Below, piece after piece: positions 11,581-24,159 of a stretch of DNA of 64,000 nucleotides. Below the pieces are notes generated by a model. That model was given only the letters and a program-made list of their open reading frames with translations. It was not told the DNA's origin and searched no databases. The stretch is from the NCBI GenBank assembly GCA_025345505.1, contig JANVCC010000270.1, positions 6,105,867 to 6,169,866 of the forward strand. Direction: 5' to 3'. Numbering within the stretch: position 1 is the first letter of the stretch; each line of letters begins with the position of its first letter. This DNA comes from Todiramphus chloris collaris. Its lineage: Eukaryota; Chordata; Aves; Coraciiformes; Alcedinidae. The position numbers and the translations under genes are program-made.

Positions 11581-12668
11581 AAAATTGCTTTTTTATTTTT
11601 TTTGTTCCCCTCTCTTGTGAAAATAGGATTTAGCAGCTGTAAGGAAAAAAAAAAACTCCGTGTAATGAAAGCAGGGAGGGTTCAGAGACAAGCAACACCA
11701 GCTCTATCTAGAAGAGATATCTTTATTTCAAAAGGAAATTAAAATTGCAGAGCTGTTTTGGTAGCGCTTTTTTATTGATAAACCTGAGTTTAAATCTGGA
11801 TCTCGAGGAAGAAATACGTGAGGAGCACATTGCTGCAGCACTGCTTAGTAAGTCCCTGCTGTTGGCCTTTAAAATCACAGAAATTTATATGTGGCTTTGG
11901 CCACTTTCCAAAGTGTGTTTTGACATATGTGAGAAGATTAATACTCAAATGCATCTCATAAACTGAACACAGACATATATTTTCACCTTTGCTTGTAAGG
12001 AGACAGAGATTCTGAATGATGAATGAAGGGGAAAGGAAAAAAAATACCGTGTTAAAGTTAAATGTCTTCCACTGAAGGTGTGTAAGGGAACCCCACTGAG
12101 TTCCGAGAGCAAACCTGAAGGCTGTTGCAATAAGCAGTGGTTTCAGTGAAGCCAGTCCAGCAGCAGCTCTTGGGAAGACCCAACAATCCTCTCATGACAG
12201 AGGACTGAAGGCTGAAGGGGTCCTGAGTAGGTTGTGTGCTCCCAGAGGAGGAGCCCGTCCCTGGTTAGGTGTGTGTGATGCGCCCCATGCATTCTGCAGT
12301 GCTGTGATTAACAGAGAAATTAATCAAAGCAGTGGTTTCTCTCCAGGTAGTCCTTGATTCTGAACAGACTGACTGCAGCACTTGCAGTCCAAGGAACCAG
12401 TAACTTAAACAAGTGCTCAAGACTCTGGGAGAGTTCCCCAAAGTGCTTCTGGAGTTGGTCTCCTCACATGCACAGGAGTTAAACGACTTCTTCCAGGCAC
12501 TCTCTGCCATTACCTCAGGAGTAATCTGAAAGGAGACCTAAAATTTGACTTTTCCTTTGAATTCAGGAAGATGAGACTGAGATTCGGGGATGAATTCACA
12601 CAGACATCCATCTTCATATGGTGACAGGGGAGTGACCAAGTAGGAGCTACTGAAATGCCAGAGCAGAT

Positions 12669-13172
12669 TCACAGAAGCATAGAATGGTGGGGGTTTGGAA
12701 GGGACCTCTGGAGATCGAGTCCAACGCCCCTGCCAGAGCAGGGTCACCCAGGGCAGCCCACACAGGAACAGAGCCAGGTGGGTCTTGAAAGGCTCCAGAG
12801 AAGGAGACTCCACAGCCTCTCTGGGCAGCCTGGGACAGGCTCTGTCAGTCTCACAGTGAAGAAGTTTCTCCTCATGTTGAGGTGGAACTTCCTGAGTTTT
12901 ACCTTCCTACCATTACCTCTCATCCTATCCCAGGATGTCACTGACAAGAGCCTGGCCCCTTCTACTGACCCCCACCCTGCAGATACCTGTAACCATTCCT
13001 AAGATCCCCTCTCAGGCTTCTCTTCTCCAGGCTAAACAGCCCCAGGGCTCTCAGCCTTTCCTCATCAGAGAGATCTTCCAGTGTCTTCAGCATCTCTGTA
13101 GCCTCTGTTGGACTCTCTCTAGTATTTCCCTGTCCCTCTTGAACTGGGGAGCCCAGAACTGAACACAATACT
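12669..13172 (-). mobile_element. CR1 LINE, 3' part (about 500 bp)
   Basis: Reverse-complement CR1 of the same subfamily as 4780-5246. It starts TCACAGAAGCATAGAATGG, then GGAAGGGACCTCTGGAGATC, and extends slightly further 5' in the element to GGGGAGCCCAGAACTGAACA. It ends abruptly, which is a 5' truncation. The two copies match closely across their shared length, including CTCATCAGAGAGAT and TTGGACTCTCTCTAGTATTT. Confidence 0.95.
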
Positions 13173-15295
13173 AGTGTTAGTTACTACGACTGCTAGTTAG
13201 TTCTGTCCACATTAGGAGCTGCTTTCTTAGCCCTGGCTGTGCTTTTGAAGTGAATCTCCCCCTTTAATGTGCTTGGCTTTGCACCCACAGAGGGTTGCTG
13301 TACCGAACCTTCCCATGAGCTTCACCCAGAAGCTGAGCTTCAGTAGGTTTTCAATACACAAGGCCAGATAGGAGTCAACTTGATGTTAACTTCCTCTGAA
13401 ATTCATGTCGTGTGGATGTCAGGTCTTCAGCAGCAAAGGTTTTTGGCCTGTGGATCTATTCCTATGGGGATGTGCTGCTTTTTAACAAAGATACTGCCTT
13501 GGTTGTTCCTTTCCAGCTGAAATCCAGTGGCACTTAGAGGTGCCTCAAATCCTGCTAGGTGTCTTTGGAAACTCCATTAAGAAAATAGCCTCAATATCTC
13601 GATTTATTTTATACATAACTGGTATTTTGTGAAATTCTTGTATTTGTGTTTTGCCGTCGTCGGGATGGGACCATGGGGAGTGATCTGAAGTCTTGGCCAT
13701 TTCTTCAGCTCAAGCATTAATTCATTCTTTTGGGAGGGCTCCAGAAGTGCACAGCATTTGGGCTGTGGGACTTCTGGGCTTCTTTCAGTGATCACATACA
13801 GATGGTATGAAAACACAGCAATCCAGATGGTTCCCACGGTATAAAGACAAAACTACGTGGAGCAGAGAATTCTTTCTGAGAGATTAGAAAAAAAAAATAA
13901 TTAACTAAAATCTCAATCCTCATCCTATTTTTTTGTTTTGTTTAGTTATATTGAACCTATCCTAGCAATCCCAGAGTGAGACTCTTGTGACAAGTGGCCA
14001 GTGCTGCTTCCTCCAATTCTTCTCCTTGCACCATTGCCCTGATCTGGGGTCAGAGAAACATCAAACAGAAAGGTGGTCATTTAATCTGCTGCTTTTTGAA
14101 GAGTCATGTGGCAAAGGCCTTTTATTCAAACTTATAGTTAGAAAGGTGGATTTACTGAAGTACCATAGAAAGAGTGAAATCTAAATTGTAAAACCAAGCC
14201 TGAAGTAAAGCTCCATAGAAAACATTATGTCCAATACATGTTTATTATTTTAAAAACTACTTAGAGTAAAATCTGCATGGAGACTTAAAAAAATTAAGTC
14301 TCCAAAATGAATCTTCTTTTTCTGTTGCTCGAAATGGTAGATTTTTGCTGTTGTCTCACTCTGCAGACTTGCACACGGTCACTAAAATAGCCCAAATGAA
14401 GACGAACAAGGATCGACAGAGTTGTGCTGGATTTTTTTTTGGTTGGTTACTTTTGGTTTTGTTTTGTTTTGGGTTTTTTTGTCTGTTACTGGAAATTGGT
14501 CTTCCCTGATCTTTTGAACTGGGTCATCTGCTGCTTAATGAATAGTATTACTGACGTCAGAGGGAGATTCACCAAAGTCCTGAAACCACAGAAAGGGCGT
14601 AAGAATGTGAGCAGGGATGACTCATACTGGATGGTGGTGGTGGCTGTAGCTCTACAGATGTCTGGTCTTCTCACTTGCCATCCCAAACATTGAAATTCAA
14701 GCTATATTGATAAACATTTAATTTTTTTATTATTTTAATTTTTTTTGCAAGGGATTGTGCCCCTTCCTAATCATGTTTTAGTAATATGGTTAATTTTATC
14801 CAAGTATTGTGATGTCTAATATGAATTCAGTAAATGGTATTGTGTACTAATAAATGTGCTAAGAATAATCATATACTTAAAATAATAATAACTACAACAA
14901 CAGCAATAAAGGGAATATTAATAAACAACCAGAAAGACAGCCCAACTATTTTTATCATCAGCTAGACAACTTTTCTTCTTCTAGATCTTATCAGCAGTAA
15001 AGAGAAGTTAATGAAAACCTTTGGAGACTTGCTGGTCGCAGGGAAGAAATTACTTCCATTATACACTGCAGAATGAAATCCATTTGATCTGTTTTAACTC
15101 CTGGCTGCTCAACAGCTTGGATGGGTTGAAGATTTCAATCTGCATACACAGTATAGGTACTGTTCTTGGTTTCATTAAATGTTTCTGCTTTTCAATGGAC
15201 TGTGTCTGTCTTGCCCAAACTTTAAAATGGGCTTTATGAAAAACACTGCCGTGAGTAGATATGCATCTGACAGGAAAGGGCAGCATTTAACAGCG

Positions 15296-15780
15296 ATTTA
15301 CAGGGATGTAAGTATAGAAATACTAATGGAGGTAATTACTTGCCAATAGCCCTTATTAAAGCTTTAGTATATTAGCCTCCATAATTAGTCACCCTGTACG
15401 AAGACAGCATCTGGCTCTTCAAATCTCTTCCCAAGAAAGGTGCCGAGTTAGAAACCCAGGTTGTACACACTTAAGTATTTATAGTGTATACATAGACTTT
15501 TTTGAAACTATTGTAGGACGATTTTTTCCTCATTATTATTTAGATTTTCAGGTTTATATGGATCTTCAGATCTATTCATTTAGCTGTGATAGATTAGATA
15601 CCCCAGGTTATTCTTACTTTTTGTCCTTCTGTCCTGGTTCTTCCTCGTGCCCTGCCACAGCAGGCTCGAGTCTAATTCTGCTTTATGACATGAATCCCAA
15701 TTACAGCTAATCCTATTAAAAGCTCCAGTTATTTGAAAACATGTTCATTGGCAAGGACTTGAAAATGTAGAAAGTCCTGT
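15296..15780. promoter_or_regulatory. Candidate conserved non-coding elements (two adjacent blocks)
   Basis: The blocks at 15296-15475 and 15640-15780 lack repeats and carry GGTAATTACTTGCC, CATAATTAGTCACC and CCCAATTACAGCTAATCC. These are homeodomain-type words embedded in mixed-composition sequence rather than plain AT runs. Conservation is inferred only. Confidence 0.25.
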
Positions 15781-15916
15781 GAGGACTTTGTGAAGCCTTT
15801 GCAGAGATTTTTACTTTGCTCATTGGTTTATCAATAAAAAAAGACCTAGTTTAGTAGCATTTGGGTAATTCCACCAAAAAAGGAAGTTAAATTTTAACAT
15901 ATATTTTGAAGTATTG

Positions 15917-16064
15917 TTTTTCTGTATTTTTTTTCCCCTTTCCCTTTCCTTTTTAATTTTTTTTTTGTTTATTAGTTGGTTTGTTTTTGGTTTTTGTGTG
16001 GTTGGTTTTCTGTTTGTTTTGGTTTTTTGGTTGGTTTGCGTGTTTTTGGTTTATTTTGTTTTGT
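15917..16064. repeat. T/G-rich low-complexity tract
   Basis: About 150 bases of T runs interrupted by single or double G and a short C/T block (TTTTCCCCTTTCCCTTTCC). The + strand is almost free of A. Confidence 0.9.
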
Positions 16065-17149
16065 GAGCCTGATGAAGGCCAATATTTGGCAGCAGCAACT
16101 GGACAGATGGGTCAAGCTTGACTTGTTTCTTTAGATCAGACCAAAGCAACATTCAAAATATTTAAACTCTACTACTTTTGTCACAAAGCTAGGTTCCTAT
16201 ATTTTCATAACTTGGCAGTCCTGCTGAGTTAGTTTACAAATCCAGATCCCTCCACTGTATGTTTTATCTTTCCTCAGCATTGCTAAGGACAAGAAAATGA
16301 TAAATTCGGAGAAGGCTAAGAGGCAGAATCCGCTGTGAATTTGACACAAAACTTTGCAAAATGGGTCTTGCTTGCAGAGACCTGCCTTGGAAGCGCTGTG
16401 GGACAATCCTTTTAGCCACATAATTACTGCTCCAGAAGCTTCAGCAGCTCATTAGCAATTTCTGTTGTCCTTCTATTGTAAATATATACGTTTTGATACA
16501 TGAAATTTTATGAAATTTCAGCATGGAGATGGCACTTCATCATGCACTGAAAGATTTGCCACTACCAGGTCTTGCTTAAATAGCTAAATGAGTTGCATGA
16601 TCACATTATATTAGCAGCATTTGGGAATTTAAATAGGGAACTCTTGTCCACACAAGAGTGGCTGTTATTCACAATCAGCGTGGTGTCAGCTGGAATACCC
16701 ATTGATACGGTTAAGAAGAAATAATTCTAGCTTCTTTGTCTCTTTCTCCTTCTCTGATGTGACCTGGGTAGTGTCAGGAAAGAATGGATTTAAGAGCTCT
16801 GTCCTGCTGCTACAGTTTGGAAAAGGAGTAAGATAGAAGTGGCTTTCCATGTTTTCAATGTAATTTTTACTTCTGGCTTACCCATCTGAAAGCACACTGC
16901 ATTTACTGCCATGCTTCCATCTAAAAGGTAAGATTTCAGTCAAACTGTTCCCAAATTGTCTGTCATTCCATATTTTAAGTGCAAAGTGTTCTAAATTAGA
17001 GATGTTTTGTTTATTTATTTTGCGTGCGTGTATTTACTTATTTATATATATCAATTTAGGGACAATGACATGTAGGGAAAAACCCCACTTAGCTAATGAC
17101 ATCCAATCTTGGTGATAGTGATAAAAATGCAGTCATTTTGAAGTTCTGA

Positions 17150-17500
17150 AACTCATAAAATTGCCACATCTAGTTTATTCTGCACTCCCTAGAGCATTAA
17201 GCTGTTTAGCACAAATCTAATTTCCCACCCAACAGCTCAAGGCATTTAGTGCTCAGTTTGGTTCCAAAGAATTAAACACACTCTTATAAATTGTGATAGT
17301 CTGTGTGACTCTGTAGATAAACCCATTTTCCAATATATATGTACCAAGCATGAGAATATAAGAGGCTGCTATTGTGCAAGGGGTGATTACAATGGAAATA
17401 CAGGTGAAGTTACAGGAACATTTGCTTCAAGGCTAATTAATAATGATTAATAAGAGAGAAAGCACTTGTAAAGCTCAGTGAGTGAAGGATAAATTGAAGG
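17150..17500. promoter_or_regulatory. Candidate conserved non-coding element
   Basis: A repeat-free block with GGCTAATTAATAATGATTAA near 17432 and other TAAT words, flanked by moderately GC-balanced sequence (for example GGGGTGATTACAATGG). It resembles enhancer-type conserved DNA. This is inference only. Confidence 0.25.
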
Positions 17501-17936
17501 AATTAATAGGTAAAGACTATTCCATGTCTTAACCCTTATTAGGTGCAAAGCTTACCATGGATATGCAGTGGACCACCTCTTTGAGTCTAAATTTCTCATG
17601 TCACAGTGATGTGGAGTGAGATGGATTTTCTAGGCCACCTAACCTGCACTATCCAAAGCTGAGAAAGGGGCTGTGGTAGTTTTGACTTCAGTGTATTAAT
17701 CTGGACAAAAGAGGACAGATGACCTGAGAAGCTCAGTTTTGCAGTTCTGTATATGTAGCATAAAAATGTGTCAGGGATTCTGGAATCTGTCTCAAGTCGT
17801 ACAGGGTGTATGGGCAGAGAGATAAGAATTTCAATTTTCTAAATTCAGAGCCAGAATGAGCCCAGCATGGCAATAACATGAAAATTGAAACAGAAGTTTT
17901 TTCTCTGAACTGCATACCCTGTGATCTTTAGCAGGG

Positions 17937-17954
17937 ACACACACACACACACAC
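17937..17954. repeat. (AC)n microsatellite
   Basis: Nine AC units, uninterrupted. Confidence 0.9.
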
Positions 17955-18535
17955 GAGAGAACTCAGTGCTATATAATAACAAATTACTGTATGTATTATA
18001 CAGTACACAAGTAATTGCGGCCATTACACTGATGTGGAACATTTGCATATATATTTTCAAACCTACATTTCAGATGGAAAAGCTTAAAAAAAGAAAAAGA
18101 AAGAAAAAACCCAGAAACTTAAAATACCCCTAACATCTGCAACTTAGAAATGCCTTTGAGTAGTTGAGGGGAGTTTCACCACTGACTTTGGCAAGGATTA
18201 AAACCAGGCTTTTACCCCTACTGTTTCTAATGAAAGGGCTCTTTTACATTTCTGAGTTCTCTGTCTGGGAAGAATAAGCAGAGGGATTTTGCCTGTGGGA
18301 CCTAGAGATCTCCAGAAGTCAAATGATTGCTCCCTGACAGGATGCCCTTTTCAAAGGTGACCTATGGGGCAGGATTTTTTTCTCTCCTGTCCCTCACCTG
18401 GGGACACTGCTGGTAAGCTCTGCTCGAGGGAGTTGTCTCCAGACTTTCTGTAGCACACCTGCTCCCTCCGAATAACAGGCTGATAGCTCCAGATTTGCTA
18501 AGGGTGTATTTTCTTTCTTGGTAGTTATTATTAGT

Positions 18536-18834
18536 GAGCTGGGGGTTGGTCTCTCCTCCCAGGTCACTAGTGATAGGACAAGAGGAAATGGGCTGACGTT
18601 GCACCAGGGGAGGTTTAGATTGGGTATTAGGAACAGTTTTTTTCCTGAGAGAGTGGTGAGGCCTTGGCACAGGCTGCCCAGGGAAGGGGGTGGAATCACC
18701 ATCCCTTGAGGGGTTCAAAACCATCTAGATGTGGCACTTCAGGACATGGTTTAGTGCCCATGAGAATGTTTAGTGGATGGTTGGACTTGATGATCGTGAA
18801 GGTTGTTTCCAACCTTAGTGGTTCAGCGATTTTA
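18536..18834 (+). mobile_element. CR1 LINE, 3' part, sense strand
   Basis: Sense CR1: GTTGGTCTCTCCTCCCAGG, ACTAGTGATAGGACAAGAGG, CACAGGCTGCCCAGGGAAGG, GTGGCACTTCAGGACATGG, GATGGTTGGACTTGATGATC, then a decayed tail (GGTTCAGCGATTTTA) in place of the usual octamers. Same subfamily as 23850, 26747, 25688, 59939 and 62507. Confidence 0.95.
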
Positions 18835-20011
18835 TTAGAGCTTCTCTGTGCTAGGCATGAGAGGAGACAATCTTCCTTGTTCTTTTCTTGTTCTTTAATC
18901 GTTTCCTCCACCCCCATGTTGCTTCCTTCTCTGCACTGTTCTTCCTCAGTTAACCTGTGATGCCCAGTGCAACTTGGTAGTGTTTATTAATCCTACAGGC
19001 ATGGAACACAGCATTCTGCTTCCTACTAGATATTTTTAGTTTCTAACATAGCCACCGAGTTTCACCTTAAGGCAGCTGCCTTCCTAATGCCCACAAGAGT
19101 AAGCAGCACTGCTAACACAACTAATAGATGCTTCTGCTCCAGTATCAAACTCCTGCCAGGACAGATGACCACTGTGCACATAGATTGGTCAGATAGATAC
19201 CCCAGACTTTGGGTTGTGTAAAACGGAATAGCACTGAAGAGTGTAAGAGAAAGCCAAGATTTTGAGGTACATAGATGCACGTAGCTTACAATTAGCTTCT
19301 TGCTCCTTAATGTTTTTCCTCTTCACTTTTCTTCTAGAAGTTTTTCCCATAAGCAGGTGCTTCATAGCAGGGAGCCTCTGTGTTGGACCGGAATCTGTGC
19401 TGCCAAATGTCAAAGAAAATACACATAAACTCCATTTTAAAGCTAACCCAGGATGTCGTCTGAGGTATTTACTCTGTAGATTGTCACTGTTAGTGTCTTT
19501 ATAATTCTTCTCAGTCTTGCCCTTTAGTAGGAACAAAGAAACTGAGTGAGGACTGAGTTTTGCTCTTTCCTGGTATATTGTCCGTGGAGCTACAGAAGTG
19601 GTGAATCTTTCACTAAAAAGAAATGGGTTTTATTTTCTTGGTGATGCATTTCCAAAGTTCATTTTGAGGATAATTGTGTTGAAATGTCAACGTCTAATCC
19701 ATTTTTCTAGTGCAAGATAAAAAAAACCAAAACAAAACACAGTGCCAGACTGTCTGCTCTCTGAATACTCTGCCTCACAGTCTGATCTCTGCTCCTATCT
19801 TTGAACTTCAGGCTTTGACCAGTCAGGTCCCTCCTGCACCTTGAAACAGCGATGAAAGTTAAGTGGTGTTTGTGCAGTCTTAACGTCACTCCAACGACAT
19901 CCAAACGAGGAGGAGGTTTTCTGGATCCTGAGCATCTTCTGCGAGCCCTGAGAGGGGGAGCTTTTAAAAACCCAGCTCCTGTTTTTTGGCAAGGGTTTGG
20001 AGATGAGGTGT

Positions 20012-20040
20012 GCTTGGTTGGTTGGTTGGTTGATTGATTT
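20012..20040. repeat. (TTGG)n / (TTGA)n short tandem repeat
   Basis: Four TTGG units followed by TTGATTGATTT. Confidence 0.85.
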
Positions 20041-20806
20041 TCTTAGGAGATAGGTGGAATGGCAGCAAGAGGCAGAAGCTGAGGTGGGCAGACAGGCTGT
20101 GCACTAGAGAGGAACCGTGCTGGGGTGGAGGATAGGAGTGCTTGGGGTGAAAGGATGCTGAGCAGCCAGCTCCAGCCAGGCACAGGCAGCAGGAAATAAG
20201 TTTGAGTCTGAAGGGAATGCTGCTGCCTCTGACATCTTAGAGTAAGACCACCAGGCACCTGGGGAGGTGTGATGTAAAAATGCTCAGAACTGTTGTCCCC
20301 ACTGTGTAATACAAATACAGCTCAGTTTTTTTTCAAACTGAGCTTCCAGCTGGTAGTGCTGGGCACTTGAGGGTAAAACACATTGGCATTTTGCCTGCAA
20401 CCTGGATGCAAAACTGTGTCTCTAGATGCTTGTTTACCTGACTGAAGGGTAGGCTTGCTTCTGCAAGGAACTGTGACTGCAAAGAAATGACAGGGGACAT
20501 TTCTTTTAAATGCAATACCGTGTATAAAAGAAAATAAAGTAATATGAAAAGAGACTCAGTTAAAAATCTGTATTCTATAGTTTTATGGTGTTAGAAGGGA
20601 AATGTTTCTTTCTTTCTGGAACATGGAGGGCTGCTGAGATGTAAGTGTGTAGGGTGGAAAGCCAGAAGAGGGACGAGGGGGGTGTTTTAGGGCACTGATG
20701 TTCTCTGAACACATAGAGTGCTCTGTGAAAAATAAAACTATCAGGTTAGCACATGTTCATCTCTTTGACCTTTCCATTCAAAAAGATCAGCTGTGATAGA
20801 AAAAAA

Positions 20807-20821
20807 ATAATAATAATAATA
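20807..20821. repeat. (TAA)n microsatellite after an A run
   Basis: An A run followed by about five TAA units. Confidence 0.85.
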
Positions 20822-21468
20822 AAGGCTTTTGGAGCCTCTCTCGAGACGCAAACTTTTATTAGCTATACTTAGGGCTAAGTAGTTTAATTCTCCCTCAGGG
20901 ATCGTTGCTTTATTCCACTTGATTAAGCATCCCCCTAAACCATTCCTTTTTTAAAGAAGCTACTCCACAGTTCTGCTTAATAATACGCTATGTGGTTTTT
21001 TTTACAGGAGATAACACCACCAAGGGGCTACAGCACTAGTGATGTCTCTTAACAGCCCCCCCTCCTGTATCAGCTCTCTTTCCCTACCAGGTATATTTAT
21101 CATTTCCACCACTCTGACATTTCCAGCTCTGCTTCCCAGGACCAGCTTCTTTCTCTTCTCTTCAGTAGATTAGTTTGCATTCTTCAGGATTAAAAAGGTT
21201 TAGAAAGCACCGGGGAGTTGGCAGGAAGAGCCAGAGTTGTTTAGAAATGTCAAAAAGTGTCAACCCAGCAGCCATGTGGGGGATGGCAGCACTTTGCAAG
21301 CAGCCAGTGCCAGAAATAGCATCCCTAAGAAAGGGCCAGGCCATGCCACGGAGATGATAATAAAAATTTCTTCTCTTCTGAGATAAGAGGGGGGGAGAGA
21401 TTTTCTCACTCCTTGAGGCAATCAAGGCCCAATAAATCAAGCGGCAGAGCTTACAATATAACAAATAG

Positions 21469-22249
21469 CCAACTGTCCTGGTCGGAGTGAGAACAGCACT
21501 AATTCTGCCTGGTGCTGTCCCTTCCCAGCTCAGTCTCTTCTCCCCCTGCCCTGGCTGCAGGCAGCAGCTGTTGGCACAGGCAGTGGCTGCTCCCAGCAGG
21601 GATAACACCCCATGGGCAGAGTCAGTACCAAGGGCTGGGGGGCAGCCCGAGGCCACTGCTGGGGCTTGTGCCCCACACTGGGGGTGCAGAAAGGAAAAGG
21701 TGGCACCTGAAGAGAGGAGCGGCCAGGACAGGGGACCCCAGACTGACCAGTGAGGGATCCCAGCCCATGGACCCCATGGTCGGGATAAAGCTGAGGGTCA
21801 GGAGGGTCTCTTTGCCCTCTTCTCCAGCTCTGCTTGGCTTGGCTCACATCCTCTTCTGTCTTCTTCCTTGCAGCATCCCAGGAGGACTCTGTCTGTTCTG
21901 CCTTCCATCCTGATCTGTGTGTTCTTGAATCCAGTACCAGAATCCAGCTCCTGAACCCAGTTTCCATCTGCTGCTGGGCCCAGTCTGGGACTCCCCTGGT
22001 GCCTGCTCCACAGCATCAGTGGTGATGGTGACATAATTGCCATCGGGGGGTTGGTTTCAACACTGGGTTTGGATATATTTGTATCTATTCCATTTTTATG
22101 ATTATTACTGTTCCAGTTCCGTTTTCCAGTCACTGGGTCTCTCTCCCTTATTCCCTTTCTCTTCCCCATTGGGGAGAGAGGGAGAGGGGTTAACAGAGTG
22201 ACTGTTAAAGGTCTAAGGGGCCAGCCTGACCCTAAATTGTGACACCAAC
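21469..22249 (+). mobile_element. Complete solo ERV LTR with 5-bp target-site duplication
   Basis: The LTR spans 21474-22244 (771 bp). It begins TGTCCTGGTCGGAGTGAG and ends CTAAATTGTGACA, giving TGTC...GACA inverted ends. The 5 bases CCAAC directly before it (21469-21473) recur directly after it (22245-22249), a perfect target-site duplication. A TATA-like GGATAAAG sits near 21783-21790. The T-rich part (GTATCTATTCCATTTTTATG) and the late purine block (GGGGAGAGAGGGAGAGGGG) match the general layout of avian ERV LTRs. No internal gag, pol or env region is present, so this is the scar of recombination between two LTRs. A 5-bp duplication fits several ERV classes, and the class is not resolved here. 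Confidence 0.85.
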
Positions 22250-23849
22250 CTTACTGAAATAGCTCCATAGGCATGTCTAGAGGGGAGAGCAGATACAGCA
22301 GGGTAAGATTGTCTCTTGGCTGTGTGTGTCTTTTGGTTTGGTTTACTCTCGTCACTGTCCCACCTTTCTGTTTTCCTCTGCTGTTTTTGGCTCTCCTCCT
22401 TTTAGAAAGTGTGTGAGCTTTGCTTATAATGTTATAAACTGTAATATGTCCTTCCTGTGGCAAAGATTAGGAGCCGTGCTATTGCTTGGTGTGGCACAAC
22501 AAGCAGCAGCACTATCTTAACAGGCCTTGGAGTTCATCTCTTTGCACTTGGGCTTCAGGTATAAATTCTTCGTAGTCGTGAATTAAATCCCCTGCCTCTC
22601 CTGTGCTATACATCTGCTGGTTGTGGCTCTTTTACGGGGGGGGGATGAATAATGTATGGAGTAGCTTGTGGTTCAGTGTGAGTATGGTGTGGTGGGAAAG
22701 GGAGAGAAGGGAAGAAAAGCAGTGAAGGAGCTGTGAAAGTCCCTAGAAAGCCAAATGGGCGTCTAGTTTTCCTTTCTCACTGAAGCTTAACCAGATCCTG
22801 TGCTCTGCCAGACCCGATTCCTTACAGCTCTGAGGGCTCAGGCCACTTCTTTGTGACAGTCTCATCCTTCTCCCAACAATTCTCCTCCTCCACTCACTCC
22901 AGCAGCCCACCCTCTGCCTCATGACAGTCCCGCTACAGGAGAGTGTGACACAACCATCATATTGATTTTTGAGGGCAAAGTCCTGTATATATTTCATCTG
23001 AGACATAGAAATAATTCACCTATTCCAGGGACCTGGCAGAAGAACTTTTTGCTCTGAAAGCTGTTCCTGGTTCTTGCTGGTAAAGAAAAGAATCGTCACT
23101 CAGTCCAGGTTTTAGAGGTTGGTTGGTCCCCCTCTAGGTGATTGCCCTCTGTACTCAGCATAGAGGTTTCAGCCTGATAAAGGTTTGGAGAGAATTCCCT
23201 TCAATTGTTTAGCATCTGTAGTTTCTTATTGAGGGAGGGGTGTGATTTCTCACCCAGGCTGGATAAAATACAGACTGTTGCTTCACTGGTTGATTTAGGG
23301 AAAGCTTAAATATTAAACTATGGAATGTTATTCTATATTTCCAGAGTAAAAGGCTGATAACTGGCAGTGAAAACGTTACAATTCTCAGACACTTTCCTTG
23401 GCTAGAAGATAGTCAGCCAAATACAGTCCTCAGATATTTTTCTACAATATCATGGCAACACTGCCTTAGATCCACAGCTTACAAAATGCAATTCCAAGTC
23501 CTGCAAAGATCTACATAGCCATTTAATCTTGCCATCAAGTTCAAGTGCACTAGGCTAAGGGCATGAAACGAACTCTTTGTAAGCTGTTTCAGGATCAGAG
23601 CACAAAAGTGAATCCATATATATATTTAAAAAAAAAGACTTTGGCAGTGTAAGAGCACTCTTGTTCCCAGAATCTAGATGAGCTTGAGAAAAAAGGAATG
23701 GAACAGAAAAATAAGATTTTCTTAGAAGATCCATTATCCCAGTGCAAACTGAAAGACGTGCCTCTCTAAAACAGTCATTTCTGCATGGTTCAGAACGATG
23801 AGCAATCAAATTAGGCAATGGGGAAGCCATAAAGCAAGAACAGAAGACT
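22250..23849. other. Unique non-coding stretch
   Basis: No gene or repeat family recognised apart from an 8-G run (about 22637-22644) and short T and A runs. Confidence 0.65.
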
Positions 23850-24159
23850 GCTGAATGGAGGCTGTAGTGAGGTGGGTGTTGGTCTCTTCTCTCAAGTAAA
23901 TACTGACAGGACTAGAGGAAACGGCCTGAAGTTGCAACAGGGGAGGTTTAGGCTGGATATTAGGAAGGATTTCTTTACTGAAAGAGTAGTCAGGTGCTGG
24001 AACAGGCTGCCCAGCGAGGTGGTGGAGTCACCATCCCTAGAGGTGTTCAAAAAACACATAGATGAGGCACTTCAGGACATGCTGTAGTGGGATGGTGAGG
24101 TGTTGACGGCTGGACACCTAGAGCTCTTTCCCAACTGTGACAATTCTGTGATTCTGTGA
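23850..24159 (+). mobile_element. CR1 LINE, 3' part, sense strand
   Basis: Sense CR1 of the 'gaggtgggtgttggtctc' subfamily: GGAGGTTTAGGCTGGATATT, GGAACAGGCTGCCCAGCGAG, CACTTCAGGACATGCTGTAG, and an intact octamer tail ACAATTCTGTGATTCTGTGA at 24140-24159. The clean tail suggests a fairly young, 5'-truncated insertion. Confidence 0.95.

Larger units (their letters stand above)
9146..12668. other. Unique non-coding stretch with microsatellites
   Basis: No gene recognised. It holds a CTTT microsatellite (9865-9895), a 30-A run (10029-10058) and a T run near 10868. The block 11340-11580 is repeat-free and rich in TAAT-type words. No exon with convincing splice sites was found. Confidence 0.6.
13173..18535. 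other. Unique non-coding stretch
   Basis: No gene recognised. It holds T/G tracts (14432-14485 and 15917-16064), an AC repeat at 17937-17954, a full CRE palindrome TGACGTCA (14552-14559) and several repeat-free blocks that look like conserved elements (15296-15780 and 17150-17500). Confidence 0.6.
18835..21468. other. Unique non-coding stretch
   Basis: No gene recognised. It contains a TTGG-type repeat (20012-20040), a TAA repeat (20807-20821) and a GC-balanced, repeat-free block leading up to the solo LTR. Open frames of up to 115 codons overlap in conflicting frames and are not supported. Confidence 0.6.

Noticed and set aside
21162..22169. Several 120-164-codon open frames around 21.2-22.2 kb
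   Set aside because: They overlap on both strands in conflicting frames and fall mostly in the solo LTR, which carries no gene.
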